A stretch of 47,296 nt of DNA from Symbiodinium natans (lineage: Eukaryota > Sar > Dinophyceae > Suessiales > Symbiodiniaceae). The stretch is from positions 188,001 through 235,296 of the forward strand of contig CAJNDS010001746.1 of NCBI GenBank assembly GCA_905221605.1. The letters are read 5' to 3'. The notes beneath the pieces are model-generated. The model was not told the origin of the DNA, ran no database searches, and worked only from the letters and a program-made list of their open reading frames with translations. Of this stretch, positions 23,321-33,560 are shown one piece after another. Within the stretch, counting starts at the first letter, position 1; every line of letters begins with the position of its first letter. The position numbers were made by a program, and so were the translations under genes.

Positions 23321-23801
23321 TTTGGTGTGGGAGCTTAAAGCCCATGCCTAGGCCGAAAACCTATAACCTGAAATCCCTAAACCTTAACCCCTTCTAAGCC
23401 CCAGACCCTAGGAAAGTTATTCAGGGATTGTTGGATTCTATGCAACCCTTGCGCCCCAATCCCACAATGATCCCTTGAGAATAAGAGGGTTTTGCTGCGT
23501 TGGCTTGCAGTTTAGGGTGTTTTGGGTTTTGGGTTTGGGGTTCTGGGGCTCCGAGTTCAGGATGTAGAGAATCTGAAGCGTGACGCGCTTATCTTAGTTG
23601 TGTGCCTAGATGATCGGAGGCCTTCAGTCACAGCTTCGCTAGCATGCTCTGGCTTCCAAGTGCTGTCTAATCCCGGATCGAATCCACTGGTGACTGGTGA
23701 CCTAGCGGGTTTGATATGGCTGTGCAGGAGGAGTCTTGTCTTGTGCAAGCTGACATTCAAGCTGTTTTCTGGCCCCAGGACTCTGCAAGAATCCACTGTC
23801 G
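23321..23801. other. Unassigned sequence after the satellite
   Basis: It contains AACCTTAACCCC-type degenerate telomere-like phrases and, at 23610-23720, a ~110-bp block repeated with about 85-90 percent similarity at 25190-25290 (shared GATCGAA and AACCTAGCGGGTT-like ends). No exon was recognised. Confidence 0.4.
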
Positions 23802-24326
23802 GCACTTGGCATCGGACGCTTTGCGTGGCATCAGAGATTACCTGCAGGCACAGCTTTGCTCAGCCCACCTGCTCAGTCTCCTTCGACGTCTCTCTCGTAC
23901 TCTCTGCAGGCGGACGGATACACTCTTTGCTGCACAGCCAGCTCTTTTTGCTTACAACAATCAGCAGTGCTCATAGCTGAGAAACTTCCTAACTTCACTC
24001 GAACACAGACCAATCCGGTTCGCTGGCGCCTTCGCAAGCTTCTCGGCCTGACAGCAAGGGCAAAGACTCACACAGAAGTAGCTAGGGTATGTTAGGGTCA
24101 TATGGGGTCCTCTGAGAGATCGAAGGCGAACTTCGCTCGGTGAAGATGCATTCAGCATCATTGAGGGTGCTTGTAAGCCGGCGACTGATGTTGCGTCGTC
24201 CACCATGGCTTTCTGCGCATCGATGGCCTTCACACGTGTGCAATCCCTGTGCTAGTAATTTGGCCTTGCCACACCCTGGAAACAACCTCCGACACGATCT
24301 ACTGACCCAGCTTGCTGGTAACATGT
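23802..24326. repeat. Tandem segmental duplication, copy 1
   Basis: It begins at GCACTTGGCATCGGACGC and ends at GATCTACTGACCCAGCTTGC, and is followed at once by copy 2. Compared with copy 2 it lacks about 220 bp between CATAGCTGAGAA and ACTTCCTAACTTCAC, and it carries about 30 extra bases near 24118-24148. Confidence 0.85.
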
Positions 24327-24333
24327 GCTGGAA

Positions 24334-24591
24334 GCACTTGGCATCGGACGCTTTGCATGGCATCAGAGATTACCTGCAGGCACAGCTTTGCTCAGCCCAC
24401 CTGCTCAGTCTCCTTCGACGTCTCTCTCGTACTCTCTGCAGGCGGACGGATACACTCTTTGCTGCACAGCCAGCTCTTTTTGCTTACAACAATCAGCAGT
24501 GCCCATAGCTGAGAAAATTGCGCTCCCTCTTGTCTCTGCACATGCCTGCACTGTTACACCCCCATCGTGTTGGGTAGTTTTCGTGCAAAGA

Positions 24592-24622
<31 letters not shown>

Positions 24623-25045
24623 CAGCTGCCTCTTCAATGAGCCGCAGCAAGCTCGCCGGCGCCATTTCGCAAGTGACGCAAGTTGTCGCAGCTGGGGCAA
24701 TTGTGCAGAACGTGTACAACATTGAGCGGGATGTCGAACTTCCTAACTTCACTCGAACTCAGACCAATCCGGTTCGCTGGCGCCTTCGCAAGCTTCTCGG
24801 CCTGACAGCAAGGGCAAAGACTCACACAGAAGTAGCTAGGGTATGTTAGGGTCATATAGGGTCCTCTGAGAGTTCAGCATCATTGAGGGTGCTTGTAAGC
24901 CGGCGACTGATGTTGCCTGGTCCACCATGGCTTTCTGCGCATCATTGGCCTTCACACGTGTGCAATCCCTGTGCTAGTAATTTGGCCTTGCCACACCCTG
25001 GAAACAACCTCCGACACGATCTACTGACCCGGCTTGCCGGTGAAG
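24334..25045. repeat. Tandem segmental duplication, copy 2, with an extra coding-like segment
   Basis: This is the longer copy. The extra ~220 bp (about 24518-24738) contains an AGC repeat (24592-24619) followed by a plus-strand frame reading SRSKLAGAISQVTQVVAAG and IVQNVYNIERD, and then rejoins the shared sequence in frame. The frame is open over 174 codons (24325-24849). Whether it is a real exon is unclear; the shared part is also open on the minus strand. Confidence 0.6.
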
Positions 25046-25900
25046 TGTGAGACGTAGTGTTTGGGTTCCCTGAAGATCTCAGCAGGATGCCGGAGCTTGG
25101 AAAACTCGTTCCAACAGCAGCTGCTAGATCCAAAATGTCCACGAACCGGGTGCAAAAACCGCACCGACCTCGTCCGCCGTGGTTTTTGTGCGGTCGGAGG
25201 CCTCCAGTCACAGCTTCTCTGGCACGCTCTGGCTACCACATGCTGTCCAATCCGGATCGAACCCACTGGTAACCTAGCGGGTTGGTTAAGAACCATCACG
25301 CTTGGCGACTGACATGGGAGCTGGAAGTCAGAGTACTTGGCAGGGAATTTCCTGTCAAAGGCCGTGATATTGAGCTTCCGTGACATCTCCACTCCTCGCT
25401 TTATGAAAGCCCTATCATAAGGCCCTACAAAGCTTTTGAAAAGTCCTACGAGAGCCGTATTCGAAATATTTCGAAATATGGAAAGCCCGATAGAAAAGCT
25501 GCTGCACGAAACCCGGCCTCGGGCCATGGTCCCCTTCCGCTCAGCGAGGCGAGCTTCCTCGGCATGCCCGAACTGTAGGGTTTGGGGCTATGACGCCCAG
25601 ATTAAACGGATACATACCCGAGAACACCATGGACTAAAACCGGGCGCAGGAAATGAATATTCATTTTCTGTTGGAACCATGGAGATGCGTCTGAAGTCCC
25701 AAAGCTTCTGCTGCTGCGCAGTTTGCACTGTTGCGGTTGACGCTTGGAGACGACGGGGCGAGGCCGGGGCGTTGGGAAGGGGAGAGGGGGGGGGGCGGGC
25801 GGTGGGGCCGGCGGGCCGCCCATTGGCGCCCCTTTCGGCGCGTTCTGCCCATGGTATCTTAGCATTCTCCTGTCAAAACTTGACATATACTCGGAGTTAC
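25046..25900. other. Unassigned sequence with a G/C-rich low-complexity patch
   Basis: Includes the second copy of the 110-bp block at 25190-25290 and the palindromic ATTTCGAAATAT near 25465. A G-rich stretch at 25755-25830 reads as Pro-rich on the minus strand (GAPMGGPPAPPPAPPP). This could be an exon of the membrane protein gene to its right, but no phase-consistent junction was found. Confidence 0.3.
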
Positions 25901-26393
25901 TGGATGCACAGCCTTTCGGATTCTTCCAGCTCCTCCAACAACAAGCGCATAGGAAAGCAAAGGACCAAGCTTCGACGTCACAGAAGTTTCGGCCTTTGGG
26001 CGGGCTCCTGCAGGACAGGAGCATCCTGGGAGTCTCACCTCAATGCATGGCAAAGCCGAGCCTTCCGCGAGGACCGCTGGTACAGCGACTCCACGGTTGA
26101 GTCGCTCCAGTAGCCTCGCAATTTCAAGCACGACATCACACAGAGACGTCGCCTGCTCAGCGCTGCCTTGGTCCTCGTCCGAAGCTGCCTGAAGAGGAAT
26201 ATTGAAGGAGGCCCCTGCTACATTCGTGTGGGGGCATTGCGGCTTGGAATTGCGCTTTTCGAACCAAAAGCACCGCGAAACCTAGGAGAAAAGCTACCAA
26301 AGACGGAGTAGTGTAGGGAGTTTTGCGGTTTCGCGCCGTCGGTTGAGGTCCGGGCAGCGTGCTTTTCTGCGACATGCAGGGCAAAATCGTGCA
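25901..26393 (-). CDS. Single-pass membrane protein, internal exons, unidentified
   Basis: Three exons join in phase. Exon 26393-26244 (50 codons) ends with a hydrophobic segment, TPSLVAFLLGFAVLLV, followed by the basic RKAQFQ, as expected of a transmembrane helix with a cytosolic stop-transfer. A 55-bp intron with a GC donor and CTTCAG acceptor follows. Exon 26188-26039 (50 codons) is acidic then helical: AASDEDQGSAEQATS, then VVLEIARLLERLN, ending at a strong GAG|GTGAG donor. After a 106-bp intron, exon 25932-25901 reads ELEESERLCI and ends at GTAACT. No family is recognised. Neither start nor stop was located. A plus-strand candidate overlaps part of this region, and both cannot be right. 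Confidence 0.5.
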
Positions 26394-26399
26394 CTGAAG

Positions 26400-26781
26400 C
26401 GAGCAGCAGACGAAGAACTAACCAAAACAATTGGAAACCAATTTGCAGACTCGTGGTGTAGAGAAATTGACGTTGCCAAGTTCTCGGCAACGAGGAACAA
26501 GTGGGAGAGAGTGGGGGAGAAAGAGCGAGAGAGCTGAAGAAGACTGAGAGGGGCCTGCCTCCCTGCGAAAAAGATTCAGAAACTGGGAGAGGGAAGATGA
26601 AAATTATCAATACAGGTGTTGTAGACCACAATAGACCACATCCCGCCAGTGAAGGCGCCAGCACCAGTGAAGGCACCCCCACCCTGCAACAACTCTTCCT
26701 GGTTGCTTCTTGGCATCATCATCACCGCAGCGGTCAGTGGCATTGCCACAGCGTTGCGTATTTTGTGTAGCGCATGGCCTT
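26400..26781 (+). CDS. Possible plus-strand two-exon tail with C-terminal membrane anchor
   Basis: A first patch (about 26400-26510) reads ADEELTKTIGNQFADSWC then REIDVAKFSATRNKW. A second, after CACCAG at about 26670, reads CNNSSWLLLGIIITAAVSG, then IATALRIL, and stops at 26781. That is a good tail-anchor helix of about 20 residues with a short tail. The junction between them was not fixed. It partly opposes the minus-strand membrane gene; I give it lower weight because nearly all other exons are on the minus strand. Confidence 0.3.
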
Positions 26782-26799
26782 GATTAATGTTCTATCACA

Positions 26800-27964
26800 T
26801 GTGACCTTCCGACATTCGAGACGTGCCTTGCTTCAAACCTACACAAATTGGCGGTGTAGCGGCGCCTGTCGATCAGCATGCGCCGTTTCAGGAACAGTTC
26901 GTGGAGTGTACTTAAAAGCCTCGACAACCAACGGGGGGCACCGTTGATGGCATGACAGTCAAGATATGCTGCTTGGAAGAGTGGAGGAGTGAATCAGGGA
27001 CACGTGAGTGGAGTGGAGGAGTGGAGGAGCGCAGGCCGCCCCCGAGCGCGAAGCCTCTATCCTCAGTTTTCTTTCCATATCGGAAACACCAACGGTACAG
27101 CGAAAGTAGCACATGACGATGACTAGGAGTACAGGATACAGATGCAGGCCGGAAGGGTTGAGAGTTCGGAGCTGCTAGTTCCAGCTCGATATTCCTGAAT
27201 AGGCTACTGAAGTTCAACTACTAGGGTTCAAGCGATAAGCTGCCAACAAGCTCGCCCAAAATCGAATTCCCGCATGTACCCACAGTCTTTTCGGAAGTCC
27301 AACTCTTCCACGAACCCAGTGGCAATGTTGCACGGGCCCCAATAAAGCTTCAGGCTGCGCCTTCTAACTTGCTCAGCAGCAGGAGAGTTCAAGGTTTTCT
27401 CCGCTCGCGCTTGATCAACCGGTCGGCGCCCTTTGGTTCCCGTAAATGCTTGGGGAGGACGAGCGCAGACACAACCCGGCTCGATCAAGAAGCATCGTAA
27501 GCACGGCAGAGCATCACAAAGCATCAGGAGCATCGCAGAGCACCATAAGTGATTTGACACTCTTAAATCCTGCTGACAAGAAAGCTGGACGGCTTCCCGA
27601 AAATGGGAGATGTTCTTAAGGCCGAGTCTTGGCCTTCTGCCTGGCCTAGACCCACTGACTTACAATCATGATGCTTCCCAGTAAACGGCTGTTCCGTTCA
27701 CGAATGTTGGCCAAAATCCTGCGGGCAGAGCCTGACTACAATTGCGACGCAGGCGTTACATCAGTGTGTGGATGGGCCAAGGCGAAGCTTGCAAGCAAGT
27801 GCCTCGATGGCACTCGACTCGGCCGCGTCATCGCCCGAATCGCTCCTTAATGGTCTCACTACGCACTGCTGCACAAGCTTCCTGCCGGCTGCTCGCGAGA
27901 TCATGTCCATGACTTCCACGGTGCACATTGATTCAAATACGCTTTCTTAGTTTTTGCTTGCAAT
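26800..27964. other. No firmly supported gene; one ambiguous open region
   Basis: GGAGTGGAGGAGTGG short repeats occur around 27007-27030. At 27238-27370 both strands look coding: minus reads GFVEELDFRKDCGYMREFD; plus reads SSPKIEFPHVPTVFSEVQLF. I cannot decide between them. The remainder has only short frames. Confidence 0.25.
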
Positions 27965-28250
27965 TGGGGTTGGGCACTCAAGGGAGACTCTGGGTTTGGG
28001 CACTACAGGGAGACTCTGGGGTTGGGCACTCCAGGAGTCTCTGCATTGGGCACTCCAAAAAACTCTGGGGTTGGGCACTCCAGGAGTCTCTGGGTTGGGC
28101 ACTCCAAGGGAGTCTCTCCTTTGATTTTTTGGGGTTGGGCACTCCAGGGAGTCTCTAGGAGTAGACCGGGCGAGGAGAAGGGTTCCGGGCGAGGAGAAGA
28201 GTTGAGTTTAAATCTAACAACCCCACACCGAAGGTGGGGAGAAAAAAACA
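27965..28250 (+). repeat. Dispersed repeat, copy 2: GGGCACTCCAGGGAGAC minisatellite with fixed tail
   Basis: Eight or so units of TTGGGCACTCCAGGAGTCTC type precede the same tail as at 17690-17790 (GTAGACCGGGCGAGGAG, ATCTAACAACCCCACACC). More head units are present here than in copy 1, as expected for a minisatellite that expands and contracts. Confidence 0.8.
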
Positions 28251-28547
28251 ATGCATGGCGACTCGAGTCATTGTGATAGGAACTGTTTTGAACAGGCAGG
28301 GCCAGCCGTGTCGACAAGATAAGCGTGTTGGCCGAGCAAGAAGTGGTCATGAAGAGGCACAACATCAAACTCAGAGACCTGGAACGCCCCAAACCGTCAG
28401 AGTTGCGATTCTGAGCCTCCGTAGATCTGCAGATATGCATCTCAACCATTGCACGATCATGTGAGTGCATCTGCTTACCTGCTCCGGTAGGTACCATTAA
28501 ATGAAAAGTACGTCGCTACTATGACGACTGGGCGAATACTATTTTAC

Positions 28548-28682
28548 TTGCTGCTGCTGGTCAAGAGGCCCCCGCAGAAGCTCATCCTCTTCGTGTGGGT
28601 CATCGTGCACAGCCTCCTGAACAAAGAACAAGTCGGGAACTCTGCACCAAGGACAGAAAACGAACACTCCCGCAACCCAGTC
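28548..28682 (-). CDS. Isolated exon with a CPWC motif, unidentified gene
   Basis: A 45-codon exon in phase 0, with acceptor GCAGAG|G and donor CAA|GTAAAA. It reads DWVAGVFVFCPWCRVPD, then an acidic stretch (HDDPHEEDELL) and a short Gln run. The two cysteines in CPWC could bind metal or form a disulfide, but one motif is not enough for a family call. The opposite strand is also open (MTTGRILFYLLLLVKRP), so this exon is a candidate only. Confidence 0.4.
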
Positions 28683-28840
28683 CTCTGCAGGACATGCCGT
28701 TGATGGCGTTTCTACGACATGGGAGGCAGTGAGCGAGCATCGTGGAGTGCCTGACGGCTCCCTAAAACAGTTGAGCCCCTCAACCAAACTTCCATTTCAG
28801 TGTAATTGATGTTGCTGGACGATCTACTGCCTATTCCACA

Positions 28841-28842
28841 CT

Positions 28843-28935
<93 letters not shown>

Positions 28936-28944
28936 CTCCTACTG

Positions 28945-28996
<52 letters not shown>

Positions 28997-29031
28997 CACT
29001 ACCACTACCACTACCACTACCACTACTACCA

Positions 29032-29063
<32 letters not shown>

Positions 29064-29102
29064 TCTTCTTCTACTACTACTACTACTACTACGACGACGA
29101 CG
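28841..29102 (+). repeat. Long interrupted CTA trinucleotide microsatellite
   Basis: About 260 bp of CTA/ACT units with variant blocks: CTC, CCACTA alternation (about 28995-29042) and CTTCTT. The Thr-rich frame it opens on the plus strand and the Ser- or Val-rich frames on the minus strand are products of the repeat. Confidence 0.95.
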
Positions 29103-29239
29103 ACCACCGAACGAAACACTCAGCCAAGCCTCCGAAAGCAAGGGATTTCACATCGAATCAAATGGACGGCACTTCCGATGTGCAACATGCAAAATACCGT
29201 GCAGCCCCGCGGCAATGCCACTTACCGTAGTGGCGATAC

Positions 29240-29547
29240 CGCCCACCGGTGCGGCGATGCCACCTTGTGCGACTTCGACGCGTTCAAGAATGATGAGCTT
29301 CTCATAGCTTCTCTCAGTTGAGTGGCTTTGGCTTGGGCCAACACTGACTGGGTTTGCACTTCCGCCAGCCGGCCTTGCTTGACGAGTATGCTGACGTGCA
29401 ACATGCTGGAGGTGGGCACACGAACACAGACACTCGGCTGCGGGCGTGTGAGCACTTGGAGGCGCGCCCTCCGTTGCCACAGCCGCCTGCGTCCACGCAG
29501 TCTTGGACAAGAGCTTTATCGAGCTTGTTGATGTCCTGATTTCGCGC
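29240..29547 (-). CDS. Coiled-coil-like exons, unidentified gene
   Basis: On the minus strand, after GCCGAG (AG|G) at 29547, ARNQDINKLDKALVQD looks helical. A second patch around 29250-29395, after CACGTCAG, reads ILVKQGRLAEVQTQSVLAQA then KATQLREAMRSS, with heptad-like spacing. A GTGGCATC donor follows HK. The intron between the patches has no certain donor. A competing frame (EKLIILERVEVAQGGIA) is open over the same bases. No family is recognised. Confidence 0.3.
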
Positions 29548-30780
29548 CTCGGCCCTGCATGCCTTGGGAAACTTCAGGGGTTGAGGGGACATGCGCGCTC
29601 TCACATCTACTGCTGATGCAAGCGCGGCGCCCACCAATCAGCCAAGTCGTTCCTGTTCAGAAAGGCCTGCACGCATGCTCAACAACAAGCAACACATGCA
29701 ACACACGTGCGTCTCATCTTGCTTGCACACCTTGGCAGCACGCGGGTCAAGCGGAGCCGGGATGAAATTCTGGCCCAACACCTAGGCTTCAGGAATTCAG
29801 GGCAAACTTGAGTCACCGCATCCGCAATTCATGCCATCCATGCCATCTGGACCAATCACACAGGCACAAGACTGCTGCGAACCTCTCAGATTTCCTTGCT
29901 AAGGATTAGCACTCGTGTACACGGCGATGCCCACCAGCTCGTCATCACCATGACAACCGTGGGAAACTGCCCGGCTACCTCGTGCGTCAGCGCTGTCATC
30001 GAAAGCAGCAGCCGAAACCCCTGCCGCCTTGTCGCTCTTCTAAAAACAACAACTTTACTGAAAAGGACTTGTTGCAAACAGCCTTTCTCTTAAAAACAGC
30101 TTTACAGCCTTTGAAAGCTGAGTGAGGGACACAGTCCCACAATGTCGAGGAGGCACCCCTGCGCTCAAACCTAACGGACGGCAATTCTTGATTTACAGAA
30201 CAATGGCATTTGAAGCTGGCATAGATGTTCCAGTTTGAAAGCACGATGATCCTTCATCGTGCTCCTCCCTGCGTAAGTAGGTCTCAATACTGCTGTATGG
30301 ACAGATGTGGTCTCGAAAAGCCCGAAGCCCCCCCAAAGCCGGGCCATAGACGCAACCGCAACGGCCCAAACACTAAACCCAAGTCCCTAGCCCCTAAACC
30401 CCAAACGTGAGACTTAGACCTGACGTCTTCAACCCTACGCCTTACCGTTCTAAAACCGAATCACAAGTCCTAACAAGTTTGAAACTGAAATTTAACCCTA
30501 AACCCTTCCAAACCGACCAGCCCTGGAGCTTTCTGCGCTCGCGCGCCTTCTCCTCTTCTGTACCGCCTCGGCTGCGCTCTGCGGAACCGCCTCGCGCGCT
30601 TGTTTGGCTGCTGAGGGCAAGGATTTAGGGTTTCGGGTCTAAGCGTGCTTTTTTGTTTGGTTTGAGGGCTTAGGTTTTTTTATGGGGCATTTTGGGGCGC
30701 GGAATTAGGGTTTTAGGGTATCAACGGGCTTGAGGAAAGCGGGCGGAGGTGTCGCGGGTTTTGGAATTCAGTTTGTTCTG
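29548..30780. other. No firmly supported gene
   Basis: Short coding-like patches occur on the minus strand near 29900-30040 (DDELVGIAVYTSANP) without a fixed junction. From about 30340 to 30520 and 30620 to 30780, ACCCTAAACCC-type and TTTAGGG-type degenerate motifs appear on opposite strands. Confidence 0.3.
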
Positions 30781-30879
30781 GAGGGTTAAAGAATACAGGG
30801 GCAGAGAAAAGAAAAGCAACACCGTGTGCTCTTCCATGCACTACAGCAGGTAGTAGGTAGGTCAATCGTAGCACGTCTC

Positions 30880-31145
30880 CTGCTAATGGCATCTACTAGC
30901 AGTCGTCGTAGGCGCCCTACTGCAGTGGTAGTAGAAGTGGTAGTCGTCGACGTCGTCGTAGTGGTAGTGGCAGTGGAGGTTGTAGTGGTAGTGGTGGTAG
31001 TGGTGGTAGTGGTAATAACACTTGGCATTAGAGCAGCAGGAGAAACAGTAATCCTGGCAGCGGTGGTGCAATCAGGTGCAAGTGCAGTAAGAGTGATGGT
31101 CGCAGAAGTAGTAGTCGAAATGTTCCAACAACAGTAGTACTCCTG
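30880..31145 (-). CDS. Thr-rich low-complexity exon candidate
   Basis: After GGCTGCTCAG the minus strand reads EYYCCWNISTTTSATITL, then a Cys-containing stretch and a long Thr run made of TAG/TAC-type repeats (about 30920-31018). It resembles the Ser/Thr exons at 7-8.5 kb, but here most of the Thr tract is a simple GTA/GTG microsatellite on the plus strand. It could be either a mucin-like exon or non-coding repeat. Confidence 0.3.
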
Positions 31146-31518
31146 AGCAGCCGCAGCCGAACAGTTAATGAACCCTATCTGACAGCCTTTTAACGTCTTC
31201 ATCTACATTATGACCTAACTTTGCGGATGCTTTACCCTAAACTTCCCTTAACCCAAAGCCCTAAGGAAATCCGTGACTTCGGGCCGCCGGACAAGTGAAC
31301 ACCCGCTCAGGCCCCTAACCTTCAAAGGGACCCTCCCCAAACCCACTGCCTGTCTTGGGGTGGCAATCTTTCTGCTGCGAGAAGCTCCCAGTCTGAAACA
31401 ACCAGTGAATCATCCCTGCCTCAGCGGCGTGGCACCAAGGGCCCGCCTATCCATGATCAACTCAAGGAGACCCGCAAATGCCGAAGCTGCGATGCTCGCC
31501 AGCAGACACCTACGTCGC

Positions 31519-31616
31519 CTCCACTTCTAAGTTGATCCAACCCTTGAGTTCGAGGCTCCGGGTCCGATTCTCAAGGCAGACATTCAGGTTTCCGATTGCT
31601 AGAGGAGCTCCATCCC
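31519..31616 (-). CDS. Isolated 32-codon exon, unidentified gene
   Basis: Acceptor TTTGCAG|GG and GC donor (GAG|GCGACG) bound a clean frame: DGAPLAIGNLNVCLENR, then SLELKGWINLEVE. The splice-site style matches that of the RFC gene. No neighbouring exon could be joined and the family is unknown. Confidence 0.4.
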
Positions 31617-33265
31617 CTGCAAATGATGTCATGTCACAATGTCTGGACCACGTCGCGACATCGCGGGCACAAAAGCACCGAAGCACCCCGCCTGAGCTGC
31701 TTCGCCAGTTCCGCACTTGCGGAGTGCGGTCGAGCTTCCTCGTCTCGTCGTTTTTGGCACGAACGCTTAAGGCTTTTAGGGTTTCAGGTCTAGGGTCTCT
31801 GCCCAAGCACCAGCGTTTAGTGCCACACGCCCGTGTCGGCACTTGTGGCTGTTGTAGCAAGACCCCAGCGTGCCATTTGTCCGCGCGTGACCGGCATCGC
31901 GCTCGGAGGCCTGCCTGCGTACGCTGCACTCCAGCGCCGTCCGCTCCTGGAACTGGTGTTCCGTCTCGACCGTCGGTGGTCGATTTACAACCCTGGGTGG
32001 AGACCCCCTGGCTTACACTGGGTAGGCACTGGGACTCGGCTCCCTTTTCACTGCTGTGACTGGTTCACTGCTTTTTGGCTAACAGGTGTGGTTTGCTAAG
32101 GCTTTTTATGGGGGGCCTGGCCAGCCCTTGGTTTCTACTGCGTCTGGATCTTTGCCCACGAGCATCACGGGGAAGCGGAGGCGAGGCCATTGGTTCTCAC
32201 GGGGCAATCTGGTAAGGACAACCCCACCCAGCCGCACGTACAGTGTTCCGAGTCCTGGAGCCTCACGTTGTGAGCTGGGAAGGGGCTACGCATGTTGTAG
32301 TCTCCCGCTGGAGCGGGGCAGGGTCCCTCTTTTCTAGGACCGCGTGGAGCTGCTAGCTGTAGGCCAGGCTCCCTTCGTTTGGCCGCCGCTCACCATACCC
32401 CTTGACTGAGCCGTGAGGTTGTACAGTCCTCTCGCTCGTAGCTTTCAATATTATTTCGGCTGTGGGTAAGACACCCACTTTTGGCCGGCACAGGCGCGCA
32501 TCTGCCTTACGCCATCGAAGGAAGGAAGGTTTAAGGTCTTAAGGGTGTTGGGCTCAAGCTTGTCGGGTTAGGGGATGTTAGGGGTTTAGGGTTTAAGGCT
32601 CGGGATTAAGCATGGTTTCAGGTCTAGAACGGGCTACCGGGTTGTACGGCAAAGGCTGCACACATGGTTCTTCGTGCTTTACAAAAATTTTCAGGACATG
32701 GGCCTTATGGTCCCGGACTCTTCAAGATCAACGACTTGGGGAGGGAAGGGAGGGAACGGGCGATGGGAAGGTCTGGTGAGGAGTGAGAAAATCCCAGTCT
32801 AGGCTGGCCGTCCACCGAGGGTCCTCATCCGACGACTCGTCGTCTTCGCAAGGTTCCTGAGCAGTGATGGGAGATGTTTTTTTTTCGGGTCCGATTCCAG
32901 CCCTTCGCGGTTGAGATTAGTGGAGGACCTAGCACATGCCCTCTCAGACTTTCAGCCCAAAACCTGCCTGACGCCGAAGCGTAAACAGGCTCAGTTTCAC
33001 CCTAACAGAAAAGAGTCGGGCAGAGGGAAAGATGGAACTGAAGCGGAACAGCGGCCAGATGCTTTGACCGTTTCGGGCGCAGCCTTTACATCTCCATGTC
33101 TACTGAAGCGGCAAGAAACCTTGCCAATAGATCCAGACGCCGTTGAGATACCTGTCAGAGTCGGGAGCAATGTGAAGAGCAAGACCAACTCTGAATCTCC
33201 AATCGCGTATCTCTAGGACTGTCCAAGCTTGCTCAGTAGGAAGACGCTGAACACTGCATGAGAGC
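31617..33265. other. Mostly non-coding; possible 3' part of an old transposable element
   Basis: No large coding frame exists. The segment from about 31940 to 32510 has a uniform, compact character and includes a perfect 6-bp stem hairpin GTGGGTAAGACACCCAC (32462-32478), reminiscent of the tail of a retroelement, but I cannot prove it. A 101-codon plus-strand frame at 32911-33216 (IDPDAVEIPVRVGSN) is weakly coding-like. TTTAGGG phrases occur at about 32575-32600. Confidence 0.3.
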
Positions 33266-33289
33266 GTGACATTCGGTTCAATATTGACG

Positions 33290-33486
33290 CATCCTCCGCG
33301 CGCCCTCCGCAAATTCCGCACCCTCCGTGCTTTCCGCGCTCCGCACGCTCCGCGAGCGCACCCTCTGCGCGCTCCGCGCCCGCCGCGCCCTCCGCGCCCT
33401 CCGCACCCTCCGCGCCCTCCGCACCCTCCACACCCTCCGCGCCCTCCGCGCCCTCCGCACCCTCCGCGCGCCCTCTGCGCCCTCCG
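33290..33486 (+). repeat. 9-bp minisatellite CCTCCGCGC / CCTCCGCAC
   Basis: About twenty nonamers in tandem. Because the unit is a multiple of three and lacks stops, frames on both strands stay open: Pro/Arg/His on plus, Gly/Arg or Glu-Gly-Ala on minus. These open frames should not be annotated as genes. Confidence 0.9.
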
Positions 33487-33516
33487 CCCAGAACACAATT
33501 TGCTGATGCTAAGGGT

Positions 33517-33560
33517 GCGTTGCGTCTATTCTGCGGGCGCGTTGCGTCTATTCTGCGGGC
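33517..33560 (+). repeat. 22-bp perfect tandem duplication
   Basis: Two identical adjacent copies beginning GCGTTGCGTCTATTCTGC, 33517-33538 and 33539-33560. Confidence 0.95.

Noticed and set aside
25436-26113. 225-codon plus-strand frame
   Set aside because: It overlaps two minus-strand exons with exact phase agreement and strong splice sites. Much of its middle is a G-rich low-complexity patch.
28806-29321. 171-codon poly-Thr frame over the CTA repeat
   Set aside because: Open only because the microsatellite lacks stop codons. The flanking sequence adds nothing recognisable.
32060-32510. Retrotransposon with reverse transcriptase
   Set aside because: No frame in the window shows reverse-transcriptase or integrase motifs; only a possible tail is left.
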